A stretch of 64,000 nt of DNA, taken from assembly GCA_964598255.1 (NCBI GenBank), contig CAZRBA010000064.1:52485-116484 (forward strand). Direction: 5' to 3'. The notes under the pieces are model-generated. The model did not search any database, had not been told where the DNA came from, and saw only the letters and a list, made by a program, of their open reading frames with translations. The stretch comes from Caldithrix sp964598255 (GTDB lineage: Bacteria > Calditrichota > Calditrichia > Calditrichales > Calditrichaceae). A program made the translations under genes and the position numbers. Below are positions 25,462 through 34,359 of this stretch, piece by piece. Numbering within the stretch: the stretch's first letter is position 1; every line of letters begins with the position of its first letter.

Positions 25462-27067
25462 GATTATGGCTTTCCGTTACTTTAAAGGAAACACGTCGAT
25501 TCCGCGCTCTGCCTTGTTCCGTTGCATTCGGGGCCAGTGGTTCGTCGCTTCCTTTGGCCTCGGTAACAAGTTGGGCGGGCTCGAATCCGTGCATGACCAG
25601 ATAGCGCTTTACGTTTTCGGCTCTGCGCGCGGAAATTTGCAAATTAAGCGTTTCGGAACCCAGGCTGTCGCTGTAACCCGTTATTTTGATTTTTCTATTT
25701 TCCAATAAGGAAAAATAAGGCAATAACGTATCCAGCTTGGCTTTGGCTTGCGGGCTCAAATCGCTTTTCCCCTTGGCAAAAAATATGGCGCTTTTGTTTA
25801 TTTTGTCAATGGCTTGCCGAACCGCATGCGAAACGGTTAGCGCATCTACCACAACCGGGAATTCGGAAATGCGGGCTAGGGTACCGGTAATAAGGAGTCG
25901 GGCCGCCATTGAAGAGACGGTTCCCTGCACAAAAAGGGTGTGTTCGTTAAACAGAAAATGCAGGTTTGCCAAATCGCGATGCATTGATGCCGGTAACTTT
26001 TTGCTTAGTTGCTGGATAATTTCTTGACGATTAAACGCGATGGAATGGCGGGCCACAGGCGTTTGCGGTTGTTTGTCCGCCGTTGGCCAAACGGAGCGTA
26101 ACGCAAGTCCCAAAAATGCAAAAAGAAGAATTAACACGGCTACTTTTAGCCAAACAGGGGCTTTTGTTTTTCCCTCCGGTTCCGGAGAAAATCGCTTCAA
26201 AAATAGGTTCAATTGTTCGGCAACATGCGCAAACGGTTGGGTAGAGCCATTAAAGGAGCGCAAATGGGTGGCATAGGCTTTGTGTAACGAAGATTCCAGA
26301 TGTTTGATTTGCTTGTAAAATGGTTCGGTAGGAACGCCGGAAATGACCACTGCCAAAAACGCGTAACGTCCGTTTTCTAGATAAATGCGAAAATCATCGT
26401 ATTCGATTAAATTCAAATCCTGAGGCGGCCCTTCCGATGATCCTAAGGCATCCTGAGCGAAGTTTTTGATGGCCGTGAGCATGCCGCCGATAATGTCTTT
26501 ATCCGGGCCACTGCCGTGTTCGGTAGAAGCGTGGGCCAGTAAAATACCGCTTTGTTTATGGATGTAAAAAATTTCGTGCACGGTAAAAGGCAAAATTTGC
26601 GAAAGGAGTACCTCGTCGGCGGAAATACCTTTAATTTTGGCCTCTATCCGTTTGCGGAGCATGCGAAAGGAAAGGGCATGGTCCAGTTTTTCGTTTACCG
26701 TGCGGGCTAAATTTTTCATTGCTTCGGCCACGGCCTTACGAATTGCCTTACCGATTACCGGGTATAATGCGTCCACAATATCGTCTTTGGCCCGGGAAAT
26801 TTGTTCACGGATGGCCGGACCAACAGCGGGAGCCAACACGGAAGCCATTTCTCCGGACGATTGACGAATTCTGCGTGCCAATAGTTCAATGGTAAGCGGA
26901 TCGAGTAAATCTAATAGTTGTTCTTTGTCGGCGAGTGTCAGGCGTAACGCTTTAAGCTCCTGTTCCAAAAGCCGAATTTTTTCCCGATCTTCAGAAAGTA
27001 AAATGGCTTTCAATTCGTCCAGAGCGTGTTGCGGCCTATTCTTATCGGAGAACTCAGCCTTAGCCAT
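25439..27067 (-). CDS. Inner-membrane OmpA-domain protein with roadblock/longin-like segment, partner of the GTPase
   Basis: The 542-residue protein has a helical N-terminus of about 165 residues. A segment of about 110 residues (VHEIFYIHKQSGILLAH ... GRYAFLAVVISG) looks like a roadblock/longin-type sensor fold. A single membrane helix (about 310-330; WLKVAVLILLFAFLGLALRS) and a BON-like stretch follow. The C-terminal OmpA peptidoglycan-binding domain shows ITGYSDSLGSETLNLQISAR and GRARNRRVSF. ATG 27067 is chosen over the upstream in-frame ATG 27103 because it overlaps the previous stop by eight bases. The layout suggests a cytoplasmic sensor arm, a transmembrane link and a cell-wall anchor. 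The roadblock assignment is by eye. Confidence 0.82.
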   Translation of the reverse strand: MAKAEFSDKNRPQHALDELKAILLSEDREKIRLLEQELKALRLTLADKEQLLDLLDPLTIELLARRIRQSSGEMASVLAPAVGPAIREQISRAKDDIVDALYPVIGKAIRKAVAEAMKNLARTVNEKLDHALSFRMLRKRIEAKIKGISADEVLLSQILPFTVHEIFYIHKQSGILLAHASTEHGSGPDKDIIGGMLTAIKNFAQDALGSSEGPPQDLNLIEYDDFRIYLENGRYAFLAVVISGVPTEPFYKQIKHLESSLHKAYATHLRSFNGSTQPFAHVAEQLNLFLKRFSPEPEGKTKAPVWLKVAVLILLFAFLGLALRSVWPTADKQPQTPVARHSIAFNRQEIIQQLSKKLPASMHRDLANLHFLFNEHTLFVQGTVSSMAARLLITGTLARISEFPVVVDALTVSHAVRQAIDKINKSAIFFAKGKSDLSPQAKAKLDTLLPYFSLLENRKIKITGYSDSLGSETLNLQISARRAENVKRYLVMHGFEPAQLVTEAKGSDEPLAPNATEQGRARNRRVSFKVTESHNHEQYRSD

Positions 27068-27458
27068 TATCAGCACTTTGCTCCAATAATTTGTCCATGA
27101 CATTTTCGCCTTTTAAGCGCAGTCCCATTTCAATAAGATAATTGCCCACTTCCAGACGGTCGGCTTTGTCGTTACCTAATTGTTCTAATTTTTTGGCAAT
27201 TTCGGTTTGCAATTCTTGCACACGTTTACCGAGTGCGCTAAATTTTTTGTCGATTTGCTCGGTCAGGTTTTGGGCGGTGTTTTGCAATTCCTGTTGTTGG
27301 TCGATTAAACGATTTTCATGGGCGGTTAAAGTGTCTTTCATTATTTTGATTGCTTCTTCGAGTTCTGTAAACTTGCGATCGTATTCGCGAATTTTATCTC
27401 CGAAAATAAGTTCTCGGATTTGCACCACATCGTTGGCCGGACGTTTTTCTTGAGCCAT
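27060..27458 (-). CDS. Coiled-coil protein, first gene of the GTPase operon
   Basis: The 132-residue soluble protein is mostly coiled coil (about 20-105), rich in Glu, Lys, Gln and Leu heptads, with the start VVQIRELIFGDKIREYD and no signal peptide. AGGAGAAGT precedes the ATG. It overlaps the membrane-protein gene by eight bases, and that gene overlaps the GTPase gene, so all three should be made together. A scaffold or effector role for the GTPase switch is inferred from context only. Confidence 0.8.
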   Translation of the reverse strand: MAQEKRPANDVVQIRELIFGDKIREYDRKFTELEEAIKIMKDTLTAHENRLIDQQQELQNTAQNLTEQIDKKFSALGKRVQELQTEIAKKLEQLGNDKADRLEVGNYLIEMGLRLKGENVMDKLLEQSADNG

Positions 27459-27732
27459 GATTACTTCTCCTCTATGTCATTCGTTTACTTTCATCCGTTC
27501 CGTTTGTTTTGAAAACCGACAAACATATCGGGTTTCGTGGAAAACACGATTTTACGCCCCAATGGGTTTTGGTTTGCTGTCGTTTCCCTTTTGTATCGAT
27601 GAATAAAGAATTTTTAAATCGAATGGTAATATTTTAACCGTTTATTTTTTAAATAGCAAATTCCAGTGTGTAACCGAACGCAAAATTTTGCCTGCAATTT
27701 TTTACGCCCGGTTCGCTGGGCGCTTTATTGGT

Positions 27733-28551
27733 TTACCGGAACGGGAATAAATCCCGTAAAACAGAATCGTTTCCTGTAACGCAGGTGAACGTCTTTAGCA
27801 GTTCCTGCGGTGCTTCCGGTACTACGTAGCTGCGGGCGCACCAACGGAGCAAATCGACATCATTGTAATCATTACCAATGGCCAACGTATTTGCTTGCGC
27901 AATGTTTAATCGGTGGCACAACCATTGTCCGGCGTGTTGCTTGGAAACACCAGCCGCAAAAATTTCCACCCATAACGATTTTCCGTCCAACGGAGAAGTG
28001 GCTTTGATGATATTTAAACGGGAGGCATACGGCCGAATGAACGAACGGACATGCGAAAGATTGGTATTGATAAGTAAAAATTGACTGCTCGGCTGATCGG
28101 AAGGGCGTAGGGCAAGGGGTTGTGCGAAATCGGCATAAAGAGCCAAACGTCGATTGAAATCGGCATGGACATTTTTTGCGCCAAAGTAATAAAAGTGATG
28201 ATTGTCCGGCAGGGGATTGTGGACGAAAAAGGAAAGTTTGTGCTTGCGAAACAGGTCGATAAGCCGATCGCTTGTTCGCCCCGAAATGACGTGCGTTTTT
28301 AACAATTGCTTGCCCGGCCATTCCATAATACCTGCCCCAGAAGAAAGAATGATGTAATCCACAGGAAAATTTGCGGGAATTACTTTGCGAATGGAAAAGT
28401 AAGAGCGGCCTGTGGCGATAACGCGCACAATACCTTCGCGGCCCAACCATTGCAAAATACGTACGTCTTCTTCGGAAATCGCCCTTTTTCGGGTGAACAA
28501 CGTTCCGTCAAAATCGGTAAAAAGAATTTTTACTTTTGCCGAATTTTCCAT
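27733..28551 (-). CDS. HAD-superfamily phosphatase, Cof/class IIB type
   Basis: The 272-residue protein has motif I FTDFDGTLF, motif II ATGRS, a C2-type cap and motif IV IGNDYNDVDLL, so the active site is complete. Class IIB members such as Cof, YbiV and sugar phosphatases act on small phosphorylated metabolites in the cytoplasm. The exact substrate is not readable. It appears to be a single gene. No clear terminator was found. Confidence 0.88.
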   Translation of the reverse strand: MENSAKVKILFTDFDGTLFTRKRAISEEDVRILQWLGREGIVRVIATGRSYFSIRKVIPANFPVDYIILSSGAGIMEWPGKQLLKTHVISGRTSDRLIDLFRKHKLSFFVHNPLPDNHHFYYFGAKNVHADFNRRLALYADFAQPLALRPSDQPSSQFLLINTNLSHVRSFIRPYASRLNIIKATSPLDGKSLWVEIFAAGVSKQHAGQWLCHRLNIAQANTLAIGNDYNDVDLLRWCARSYVVPEAPQELLKTFTCVTGNDSVLRDLFPFR

Positions 28552-28978
28552 TTTTGAAGTTTTCCGAATTTAAAAATTCTGCTTACGAGTACGTTTTGTT
28601 TTTTTATGATTTTTGATCTTAAATTCGATTTTACTTGCACCAGTTCATACGAATTTAAGTAATTTAAAAGGTAAACCCGTGGCTTTCAAACGAAAACAGA
28701 TGATCCCGCGTATTCAATAGAGATTTTTACCCAAATAACGCTTTGCGCTTAGGTGGGTGTTAGGGGCAGATGATAGCCCGCACCGATACGAAATACGAAC
28801 ATTACAAAAATAAATACGGGCCATATTTGCCTTTTGAACCGCCATGAACCAATTACGTATGTTAACGGGGGATGCGCAAATTAACCAGGTAACGGTTTTT
28901 GGTCGTACCGGATTTTAATCGGGCAATCATTTCGTGTTTTTCCCTATATTAAGGCGCAATGTGCACGCTTTGCCGATA
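28552..28978. other. Intergenic stretch of 427 bases with no supported feature
   Basis: The stretch is AT-rich with no tRNA-like fold, good terminator or sigma54 motif. Short open frames of at most about 20 codons lack ribosome sites. It should contain the promoter of the HAD gene and the end of the surface cluster. Confidence 0.5.
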
Positions 28979-30379
28979 TCAAAACTGGGTTGTCAATTTG
29001 AATTCGATTCCCTGAAATTCCGGTTCGTAGCGGCAAATACCGCCTACACAAATAAAACCTTCGCGGCGCGAACCGTATAAAACGGAAAACTGCTGGTTGT
29101 TCCATAATGTTACCGATACGGTGCCATACAACCATGTATGGCGTTTTAGGTGTACGTTGTTAAGCAAATATTTATTGGTGTATTCGCCCACAAGCGCAAA
29201 ACTAACGTAAGGCGAATGCGAGAATTCGATCAGCCCCAATTCGTTGTCGTATTCACTTAAATCGCTGCGGTTTTTGGTGTGCTGATGTTGTAAGCTAAGG
29301 TGTAACTGATCCACCTCGCTTAAATTCAACGTGCCGTCAATAATGGGAGTGATGTTGTCGGTATTGGTGGTAAAATCGAATGTCCAGGCAGCCGCCAGAT
29401 GATATTCCAAATTTTCGTTGACCGTATGTGCCAATTCTCCGTAAAACTCTTCGAAAAATCGTTGTCCGGCATGGGTGAATGTCTGGCTGTGGTTTAGCAC
29501 AATTTGAATTGGATCGACAGGTGTGTAAGTTAGTTCGATCTGGTAACCGCGTTCATCGTTTTGGTTTAGGGCGTGCGGATGGCGGTTAAGCATGGAGAAT
29601 TCGTGCTCGCGGGTTAGCGAGGGTGCGGCATTGTATTCGGTTTGATAGTAATTGCGAAAGGACATGTGGTTGTAATCTTTTACTTCGAACGTGGCGGCTA
29701 TTTTGTCCAGATACACATTGAGCGCAGCGTAATAACTAAAGGCGGAATACCACGAAGGACGCACGGTTTCAAAATAAAAATCCCACAAATCGCGCGTGTA
29801 ATTTAGCCGGGCCGCCCAAAGCGATTTTTGCTGGGACTTATCCTGGGCCAAGAAGCTGGCTCCGACATGAGTGTTTTTTAAGGGCTTCACTTCTACATCG
29901 CCGCCCCAAAGCCAGTTTTTGCGACGGTTGTATTTGTCGCGCATACGTCCGGCAATGGCTTTTAATTTGACTTTACGTCCCAGATAATTGAATTTCAAAC
30001 CGTCTAAGTTGGTATCGACACGTAAATTACGGTCTTCGTAAGTTCGCAACGTTAATCCTCTTCCGAACATTTCGTAGTAATTGCCCACCGTAAAATTCAT
30101 TTTTTTATAGCGAAATTGGACGTAACGGAAGGTGAGTTCGTAATTTTTAAGCAACGAATCCTGTGGAAAAATAAACGGATCGGGCGGATGATTGATTTCG
30201 TAACGCAAACCCGCTTTAAACCAATTGTGTTGATAGGTAAGGTCGGCCCAATCTTCCAGAATTTGTCTGTTGTACTGTTGCCAGTCGGTGTACACCATTT
30301 GATTTTTAAACGTTACCTGTCCCCGGGCGAAAGAAGAGAGAAGGAGCGAAAACAGAAATACTATTTGCCAAATTTTCAT
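28979..30379 (-). CDS. Outer-membrane beta-barrel protein of the DUF6029-like type
   Basis: The 466-residue protein has a signal peptide (about 1-20, ending FARGQ) and many alternating amphipathic strands. It contains QFRYKKMNFTVGNYYEMFGR and ends with an aromatic residue (ELKLTTQF style end, residue 466 Phe), as expected for insertion by the BAM complex. It resembles the DUF6029 proteins of Bacteroidota that sit beside TlpA-like and Omp28-like genes, as here. It is the last gene of the cluster, 12 bases after the thioredoxin-fold gene. The single cysteine pair CVGGIC near the end could form a disulfide. The function is unknown. Confidence 0.75.
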   Translation of the reverse strand: MKIWQIVFLFSLLLSSFARGQVTFKNQMVYTDWQQYNRQILEDWADLTYQHNWFKAGLRYEINHPPDPFIFPQDSLLKNYELTFRYVQFRYKKMNFTVGNYYEMFGRGLTLRTYEDRNLRVDTNLDGLKFNYLGRKVKLKAIAGRMRDKYNRRKNWLWGGDVEVKPLKNTHVGASFLAQDKSQQKSLWAARLNYTRDLWDFYFETVRPSWYSAFSYYAALNVYLDKIAATFEVKDYNHMSFRNYYQTEYNAAPSLTREHEFSMLNRHPHALNQNDERGYQIELTYTPVDPIQIVLNHSQTFTHAGQRFFEEFYGELAHTVNENLEYHLAAAWTFDFTTNTDNITPIIDGTLNLSEVDQLHLSLQHQHTKNRSDLSEYDNELGLIEFSHSPYVSFALVGEYTNKYLLNNVHLKRHTWLYGTVSVTLWNNQQFSVLYGSRREGFICVGGICRYEPEFQGIEFKLTTQF

Positions 30380-30391
30380 AATCCGAACCGC

Positions 30392-30886
30392 TTATTTTTG
30401 TTTTTGCTTGTGAAAATAGTCCAATAATACTTTCTTTAATTCCAGCTCGTCTCCTTTGCGGTAGCCGGTGTGATTAAAGATAATTTTCCCATTGCGATCT
30501 AACACAAAGGTATGGGGAATTTCGGTAACTAATAATTGTTGGCTAAATTCGCGATCGGGATCGAGCAGAAAAACAAAGTGATATTTTCGATGCGAACGTA
30601 CGTATTTTTTAACCTTGGCCAAACTGCGCGGCGAATCGGTTGAAATGGCAATAATTTGAATATCGTAATCTTTTAGTTCGTCTTTGAGTTTTTGCAGTGC
30701 CGGATGCTCTTTTTGACAGGGCAGGCACCAAGTGGCCCAAAACGAAACTATGGTTGCATCGTGATTCAAATGATCCTTTAATACAAAGGTATTGCCATTA
30801 ACATCGTTTAATTCCATGTTTTTCATATTTTGTGCCAAAAGTAAAAACGGCACGAACATTGCGATTAAAATTATCCGTTTTTTCAT
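30392..30886 (-). CDS. TlpA-like thiol-disulfide oxidoreductase
   Basis: The 164-residue exported thioredoxin-fold protein has a signal peptide (about 1-18), WATWCLPCQKEHPALQ with the redox-active CLPC, and the cis-proline loop TEIPHTFVLDRNGKI. TlpA/ResA-like proteins reduce disulfides in the periplasm, often for cytochrome c maturation or for specific envelope proteins. Its neighbours encode exported proteins with CxxC or paired cysteines, which are likely substrates. It is 12 bases upstream of the barrel gene and follows a terminator of the preceding gene. Confidence 0.92.
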   Translation of the reverse strand: MKKRIILIAMFVPFLLLAQNMKNMELNDVNGNTFVLKDHLNHDATIVSFWATWCLPCQKEHPALQKLKDELKDYDIQIIAISTDSPRSLAKVKKYVRSHRKYHFVFLLDPDREFSQQLLVTEIPHTFVLDRNGKIIFNHTGYRKGDELELKKVLLDYFHKQKQK

Positions 30887-30910
30887 GGTTGCTTCCTTGA
30901 ATTTGATTTA

Positions 30911-30949
30911 AAGAAAAGGCCTTCCCGCATAAAAGCAGAGAAGGCCTGA
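30911..30949 (-). terminator. Terminator after the three-repeat surface protein
   Basis: AGGCCTTC / GAAGGCCT arms are separated by 15 bases and on the minus strand are followed by TTTTCTTT. Readthrough could supply TlpA. Confidence 0.78.
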
Positions 30950-30955
30950 CGATTT

Positions 30956-32374
30956 TTATTTTACCAAAATCATTTTGCCAAACGCACGATGTTTGTTTGT
31001 TTTTAGACGATAATAATAAACGCCACTCGGTAATTCGGAGGCATTAAAAGTTACCCGATGAATACCCGCCTTTTGGCGTGTGTGTAACAGGGTGGTTACG
31101 TGCTGTCCGTTCAATGTGTAAATATCAATTTGCACCTTAGATGTTTGCGCCAATTGGTAGCGAATCGTTGTCTGCGGATTAAACGGATTGGGAAAATTAC
31201 CTAATAAACGGAAACCACGTGTAAGCAAAGAACGATTGTTTTCGATACCGGTAGCTGTGGCGTTTACGGAAAAATGCTGGTACAGGGTATCATAGGCGCC
31301 GCTGGCAAAGAATTTGAGTCCGATATCGGCCGTTCCGCCAACCGAATCTACCGTGTAAACGGTAAGTTTGAACGCCAGACTATCCGAAGGGCCAATGGCC
31401 GAGGTAACCGAATCGACATTAGGCGAAGCGCACACATCAAAACAAAGCGAACTACTCCATCCGTTCGGCAGATTGTTTAAAAAACGTACCATGTTAATGG
31501 TAAGCAAAGAGTCGGTTAAGTTGCGGATGTAACCGCCTAATTCGAACGTATTACCGGCTATTCCCATGGCGGCTGTATCGGCAACGGCCAATTCCAGCGC
31601 CGGTTTGCTTACTGTGGAGGCCCGAAACCAAAGCGAATCTTTAGCACCGCTTACTTTGTCTTCGAAAACAAGCAATGCTTTGCCGGAATCGGGGACGGCG
31701 GCCGTGTTGAAAACGATGTCAAAAAAGACACTGTCTCCGGGATTTACGGCCACCGGATCGGGCGCATCGACAAAAGACGGGTAGCAAGAAGCTCCGAAAC
31801 AAAGAGTGCTTGTCCAGGCATCGGGAATATCGTTAACTTTACGCGTTAATTGAATAACCTGAACATCGGAACTTGTGTTGTGCACGTAACCGTCGAACAG
31901 CAAACTTTGACCCGGTTTGCCTTGGGCTTCGGTTTTGGCGACATCTACTGTAAATGCCTTGGGTGTAGTAGTGGTAACCGAGAATAAAATCGAATCCTTG
32001 TCGCCGGAAACGGCACCCGAAAAAAGCAGCAAGGCTTCGCCGTAACCGGGATTTTCGTCTGTGTTAAATGTAATGTCAAAAAAGACACTATCCCCAGGAT
32101 TCACACCAACGGGGTCGGGAGAATCCACAAAACTGGGGTAGCACGAACTACCGAAACACAAGGTGGTCGTCCAACCGTCCGGAATGTTATTGGTTTTCCG
32201 TGTTAGTTGAACTACCTCCGCCGCATTACCGATGTTGTGGACATAGCCTTTTAACACATACGAATTGCCCGGATCGCCGTTGGCCGTGGAATCCGTTATG
32301 TCGACACGCAGGGTTTGAGCGGCTACGCTAGCGACCAATATGGGTAAAATGAAAATAAACAGATATTTTTTCAT
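30956..32374 (-). CDS. Secreted protein with three disulfide-bearing repeats and type IX sorting domain
   Basis: The 472-residue protein has a signal peptide (about 1-19) and three Ig-like or CARDB-like repeats of about 115 residues each. Each repeat carries one close cysteine pair in the same position: CFGSSCYPSFVD, CFGASCYPSFVD and CFDVCASPNVD. The C-terminal sorting domain begins near NFPNPFNPQTTI and ends KHRAFGKMILVK. The cysteine pair plus the adjacent TlpA gene suggest redox-regulated or disulfide-stabilised surface repeats. Repeats 1 and 2 are much more alike than repeat 3, so a recent duplication is likely. Confidence 0.85.
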   Translation of the reverse strand: MKKYLFIFILPILVASVAAQTLRVDITDSTANGDPGNSYVLKGYVHNIGNAAEVVQLTRKTNNIPDGWTTTLCFGSSCYPSFVDSPDPVGVNPGDSVFFDITFNTDENPGYGEALLLFSGAVSGDKDSILFSVTTTTPKAFTVDVAKTEAQGKPGQSLLFDGYVHNTSSDVQVIQLTRKVNDIPDAWTSTLCFGASCYPSFVDAPDPVAVNPGDSVFFDIVFNTAAVPDSGKALLVFEDKVSGAKDSLWFRASTVSKPALELAVADTAAMGIAGNTFELGGYIRNLTDSLLTINMVRFLNNLPNGWSSSLCFDVCASPNVDSVTSAIGPSDSLAFKLTVYTVDSVGGTADIGLKFFASGAYDTLYQHFSVNATATGIENNRSLLTRGFRLLGNFPNPFNPQTTIRYQLAQTSKVQIDIYTLNGQHVTTLLHTRQKAGIHRVTFNASELPSGVYYYRLKTNKHRAFGKMILVK

Positions 32375-32413
32375 GGATATTCCTCTTTAAATCAATGAAA
32401 ATTCAATTGATTC

Positions 32414-32450
32414 GAAAAACAAAAGCGGATTGCGCTTTTGAGCAATCCGC
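32414..32450 (-). terminator. Terminator after the Omp28-like gene
   Basis: GCGGATTGC / GCAATCCGC arms flank an 8-base loop and on the minus strand are followed by TTTTGTTTTTC. Confidence 0.85.
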
Positions 32451-32458
32451 CGTAAAAT

Positions 32459-34351
32459 TTATTTGAGTAAAATCATCTTTTTGGTAGCACTGAAGTTGCC
32501 GGCTTTAAGCGTGTAAAAGTAAACACCGCTGGCTAAATGAGCACCATTTAATTCGTACCGATAAGTACCGGCATTTTGTACGCCGTGTACCAAGGTCATT
32601 ATTTTTTTGCCGGAAATATCGTAAATATTCAATTCTACATCAGAAGTTTTGGCAAGATCGTACTGAATGGTTGTGCTCGGGTTAAAAGGATTGGGGTAAT
32701 TTTGCTTTAAACCGAACGTATGCGGAATTTGATCGCCGTTTTGCGATATGGCATTGGGTTTGTTGCCCAAATTAACCTTATTAGCAACCAATACTTCTTT
32801 ACTATCGTCATTTTGCACGAAAGCGATCAGCTCGCAATTTTCTTTAACCACTCCGTCCGGAATATCGAAATTGACGGTATTGTTTACTTCTGTTCCCACG
32901 TCGGCCGGGTAATCATTTTCCCAAACTTTTGTGCCGTTCGCGTCCGGAATCATCAACCGTTCCACAAAATGCAACGAATCCATGGAAGTTTCCCAGTTGT
33001 AAGCAATGTGCGATTCGCATAAGGCCCATCGGATGTAAAGATTTTTCAAGGTGATAACGGCATTGTAGGTAACGGTTGCCGTAGCGTTGATGGTGCTGCC
33101 ATTTTCCGTCCAAACAATGTCCAAACTCAAAGGTGTGTATTCTTGCCGTTCCGCCAGATATTTTTGCTCGTAACCATTATAAACTCCGGACCAGTCGCTA
33201 CCGGCTGCGGCTCCGCCAACCTGTTTGCGGTCGCCGCCAAAAATACAGGTGGGGTATCCCGAAATACCGTAGTAGCTTCTGCGCGCCGAAGCATAGCTGT
33301 TATCAAACGGATCGTTGCCCGAAAAGCCACCGTGATATGCAATAATAGCAACATTGTTTGGATAGGTTTCATATAAACTGTCCAGAGCCTCGGCGGCACC
33401 GGGGCAATACGTACATTCCGTGTCCGTAAATTCTTCCGGGAGTACCACTTCTTTTTGCCCGGGATAGGAATTGATAAAACGGGTAGCCACGTCGTTGGTA
33501 GGATCCATATCCGTACTAAGTTTGGTGCGCGCATAAAATTTATAGCCTACCTGTTGAAAGGTGTAATCGGGAAACGAAACCTGTGTTTTGGCGCCGGGGG
33601 CCAAATTGCTCACCGTAGTAGTGCTAATAGGCACGGGTTCGTTGTACCAGTCGTAATAACCGAATTCCACGTCAAAGCTTTCCGTGTTTTTGCCTTCGTT
33701 TTTAACTGTGGCTTTGGGTGTTACCGTGGTGTTAGGTGCGTAATGGTCATCCATATCCAAAGAAAGCGCGGCTACATCATGGTCGGAAGGAGTAATCACC
33801 TTTACGTCGTCAATGAACCATTTGTAATTGGGACTACTGGGATTGTGATAATGAAAGGCGATGTACACCGTGCTCTGCCCGGCATAAGCGGAAAGATCGA
33901 CCTCGACAACGCTGCCGTCAAATCCTTCGATTGTATGGTCGGAGGGGGTCATGGTTAAAATGGGGGTAAATGCCGAAGCACTATTGTTCGAGGTGGTGGA
34001 AACTTCGACGGAATTGGTGCCACCGCTGCCTTCCCAATCGGATTGATCTTCGTAAAAATACAAGGTTGCTCTCGAAGTCGAAGAAAGATCCAAAGCCGGG
34101 GTAACCAACCAGATATCCTGATTGTACAGGTAATTGACTTCGGCCATGGCCGAATAGGTACCGGTGCGGCTTTTTTCGGAAGATTGTTGCCACGATTCCA
34201 GAGAGAAACTGGAAAATTTGCTCCAGCCACTGGGGGGGAAGGTGCCCTCAAACGATTCGTCAAGAATGGTTTGGGTTGTTTTTTCCGTACCGGCCAAAGC
34301 AAAAGCGGCCAGCAGAAAAAGTGTAAAAACGGTAAATAAGATTTTTCGCAT
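32459..34351 (-). CDS. Omp28-like secreted protein with thioredoxin-type CxxC and type IX sorting domain
   Basis: The 630-residue protein has a signal peptide, then a jelly-roll adhesin/MAM-like domain (about 25-185; ESFEGTFPPSGW, WFIDDVKV) and a CARDB-like domain. An Omp28-type thioredoxin fold follows, with EEFTDTECTYCPGAAEAL (CTYC) and a GYPTCIFGG cis-proline loop. The C-terminal sorting domain has NYPNPFNPSTTI and ends KKMILLK. ATG 34351 is used because AGGAGG lies five bases upstream. An open frame runs back to 34450, into the preceding gene. The gap to that gene is 8 bases, so they are co-transcribed. Redox or metal binding at the cell surface is plausible. Confidence 0.86.
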   Translation of the reverse strand: MRKILFTVFTLFLLAAFALAGTEKTTQTILDESFEGTFPPSGWSKFSSFSLESWQQSSEKSRTGTYSAMAEVNYLYNQDIWLVTPALDLSSTSRATLYFYEDQSDWEGSGGTNSVEVSTTSNNSASAFTPILTMTPSDHTIEGFDGSVVEVDLSAYAGQSTVYIAFHYHNPSSPNYKWFIDDVKVITPSDHDVAALSLDMDDHYAPNTTVTPKATVKNEGKNTESFDVEFGYYDWYNEPVPISTTTVSNLAPGAKTQVSFPDYTFQQVGYKFYARTKLSTDMDPTNDVATRFINSYPGQKEVVLPEEFTDTECTYCPGAAEALDSLYETYPNNVAIIAYHGGFSGNDPFDNSYASARRSYYGISGYPTCIFGGDRKQVGGAAAGSDWSGVYNGYEQKYLAERQEYTPLSLDIVWTENGSTINATATVTYNAVITLKNLYIRWALCESHIAYNWETSMDSLHFVERLMIPDANGTKVWENDYPADVGTEVNNTVNFDIPDGVVKENCELIAFVQNDDSKEVLVANKVNLGNKPNAISQNGDQIPHTFGLKQNYPNPFNPSTTIQYDLAKTSDVELNIYDISGKKIMTLVHGVQNAGTYRYELNGAHLASGVYFYTLKAGNFSATKKMILLK

Positions 34352-34359
34352 AACGCCTC

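Noticed and set aside
28859..28918. Tiny frame of 19 codons in the 28552-28978 gap
   Set aside because: No ribosome site, no conservation cue, and expected by chance.
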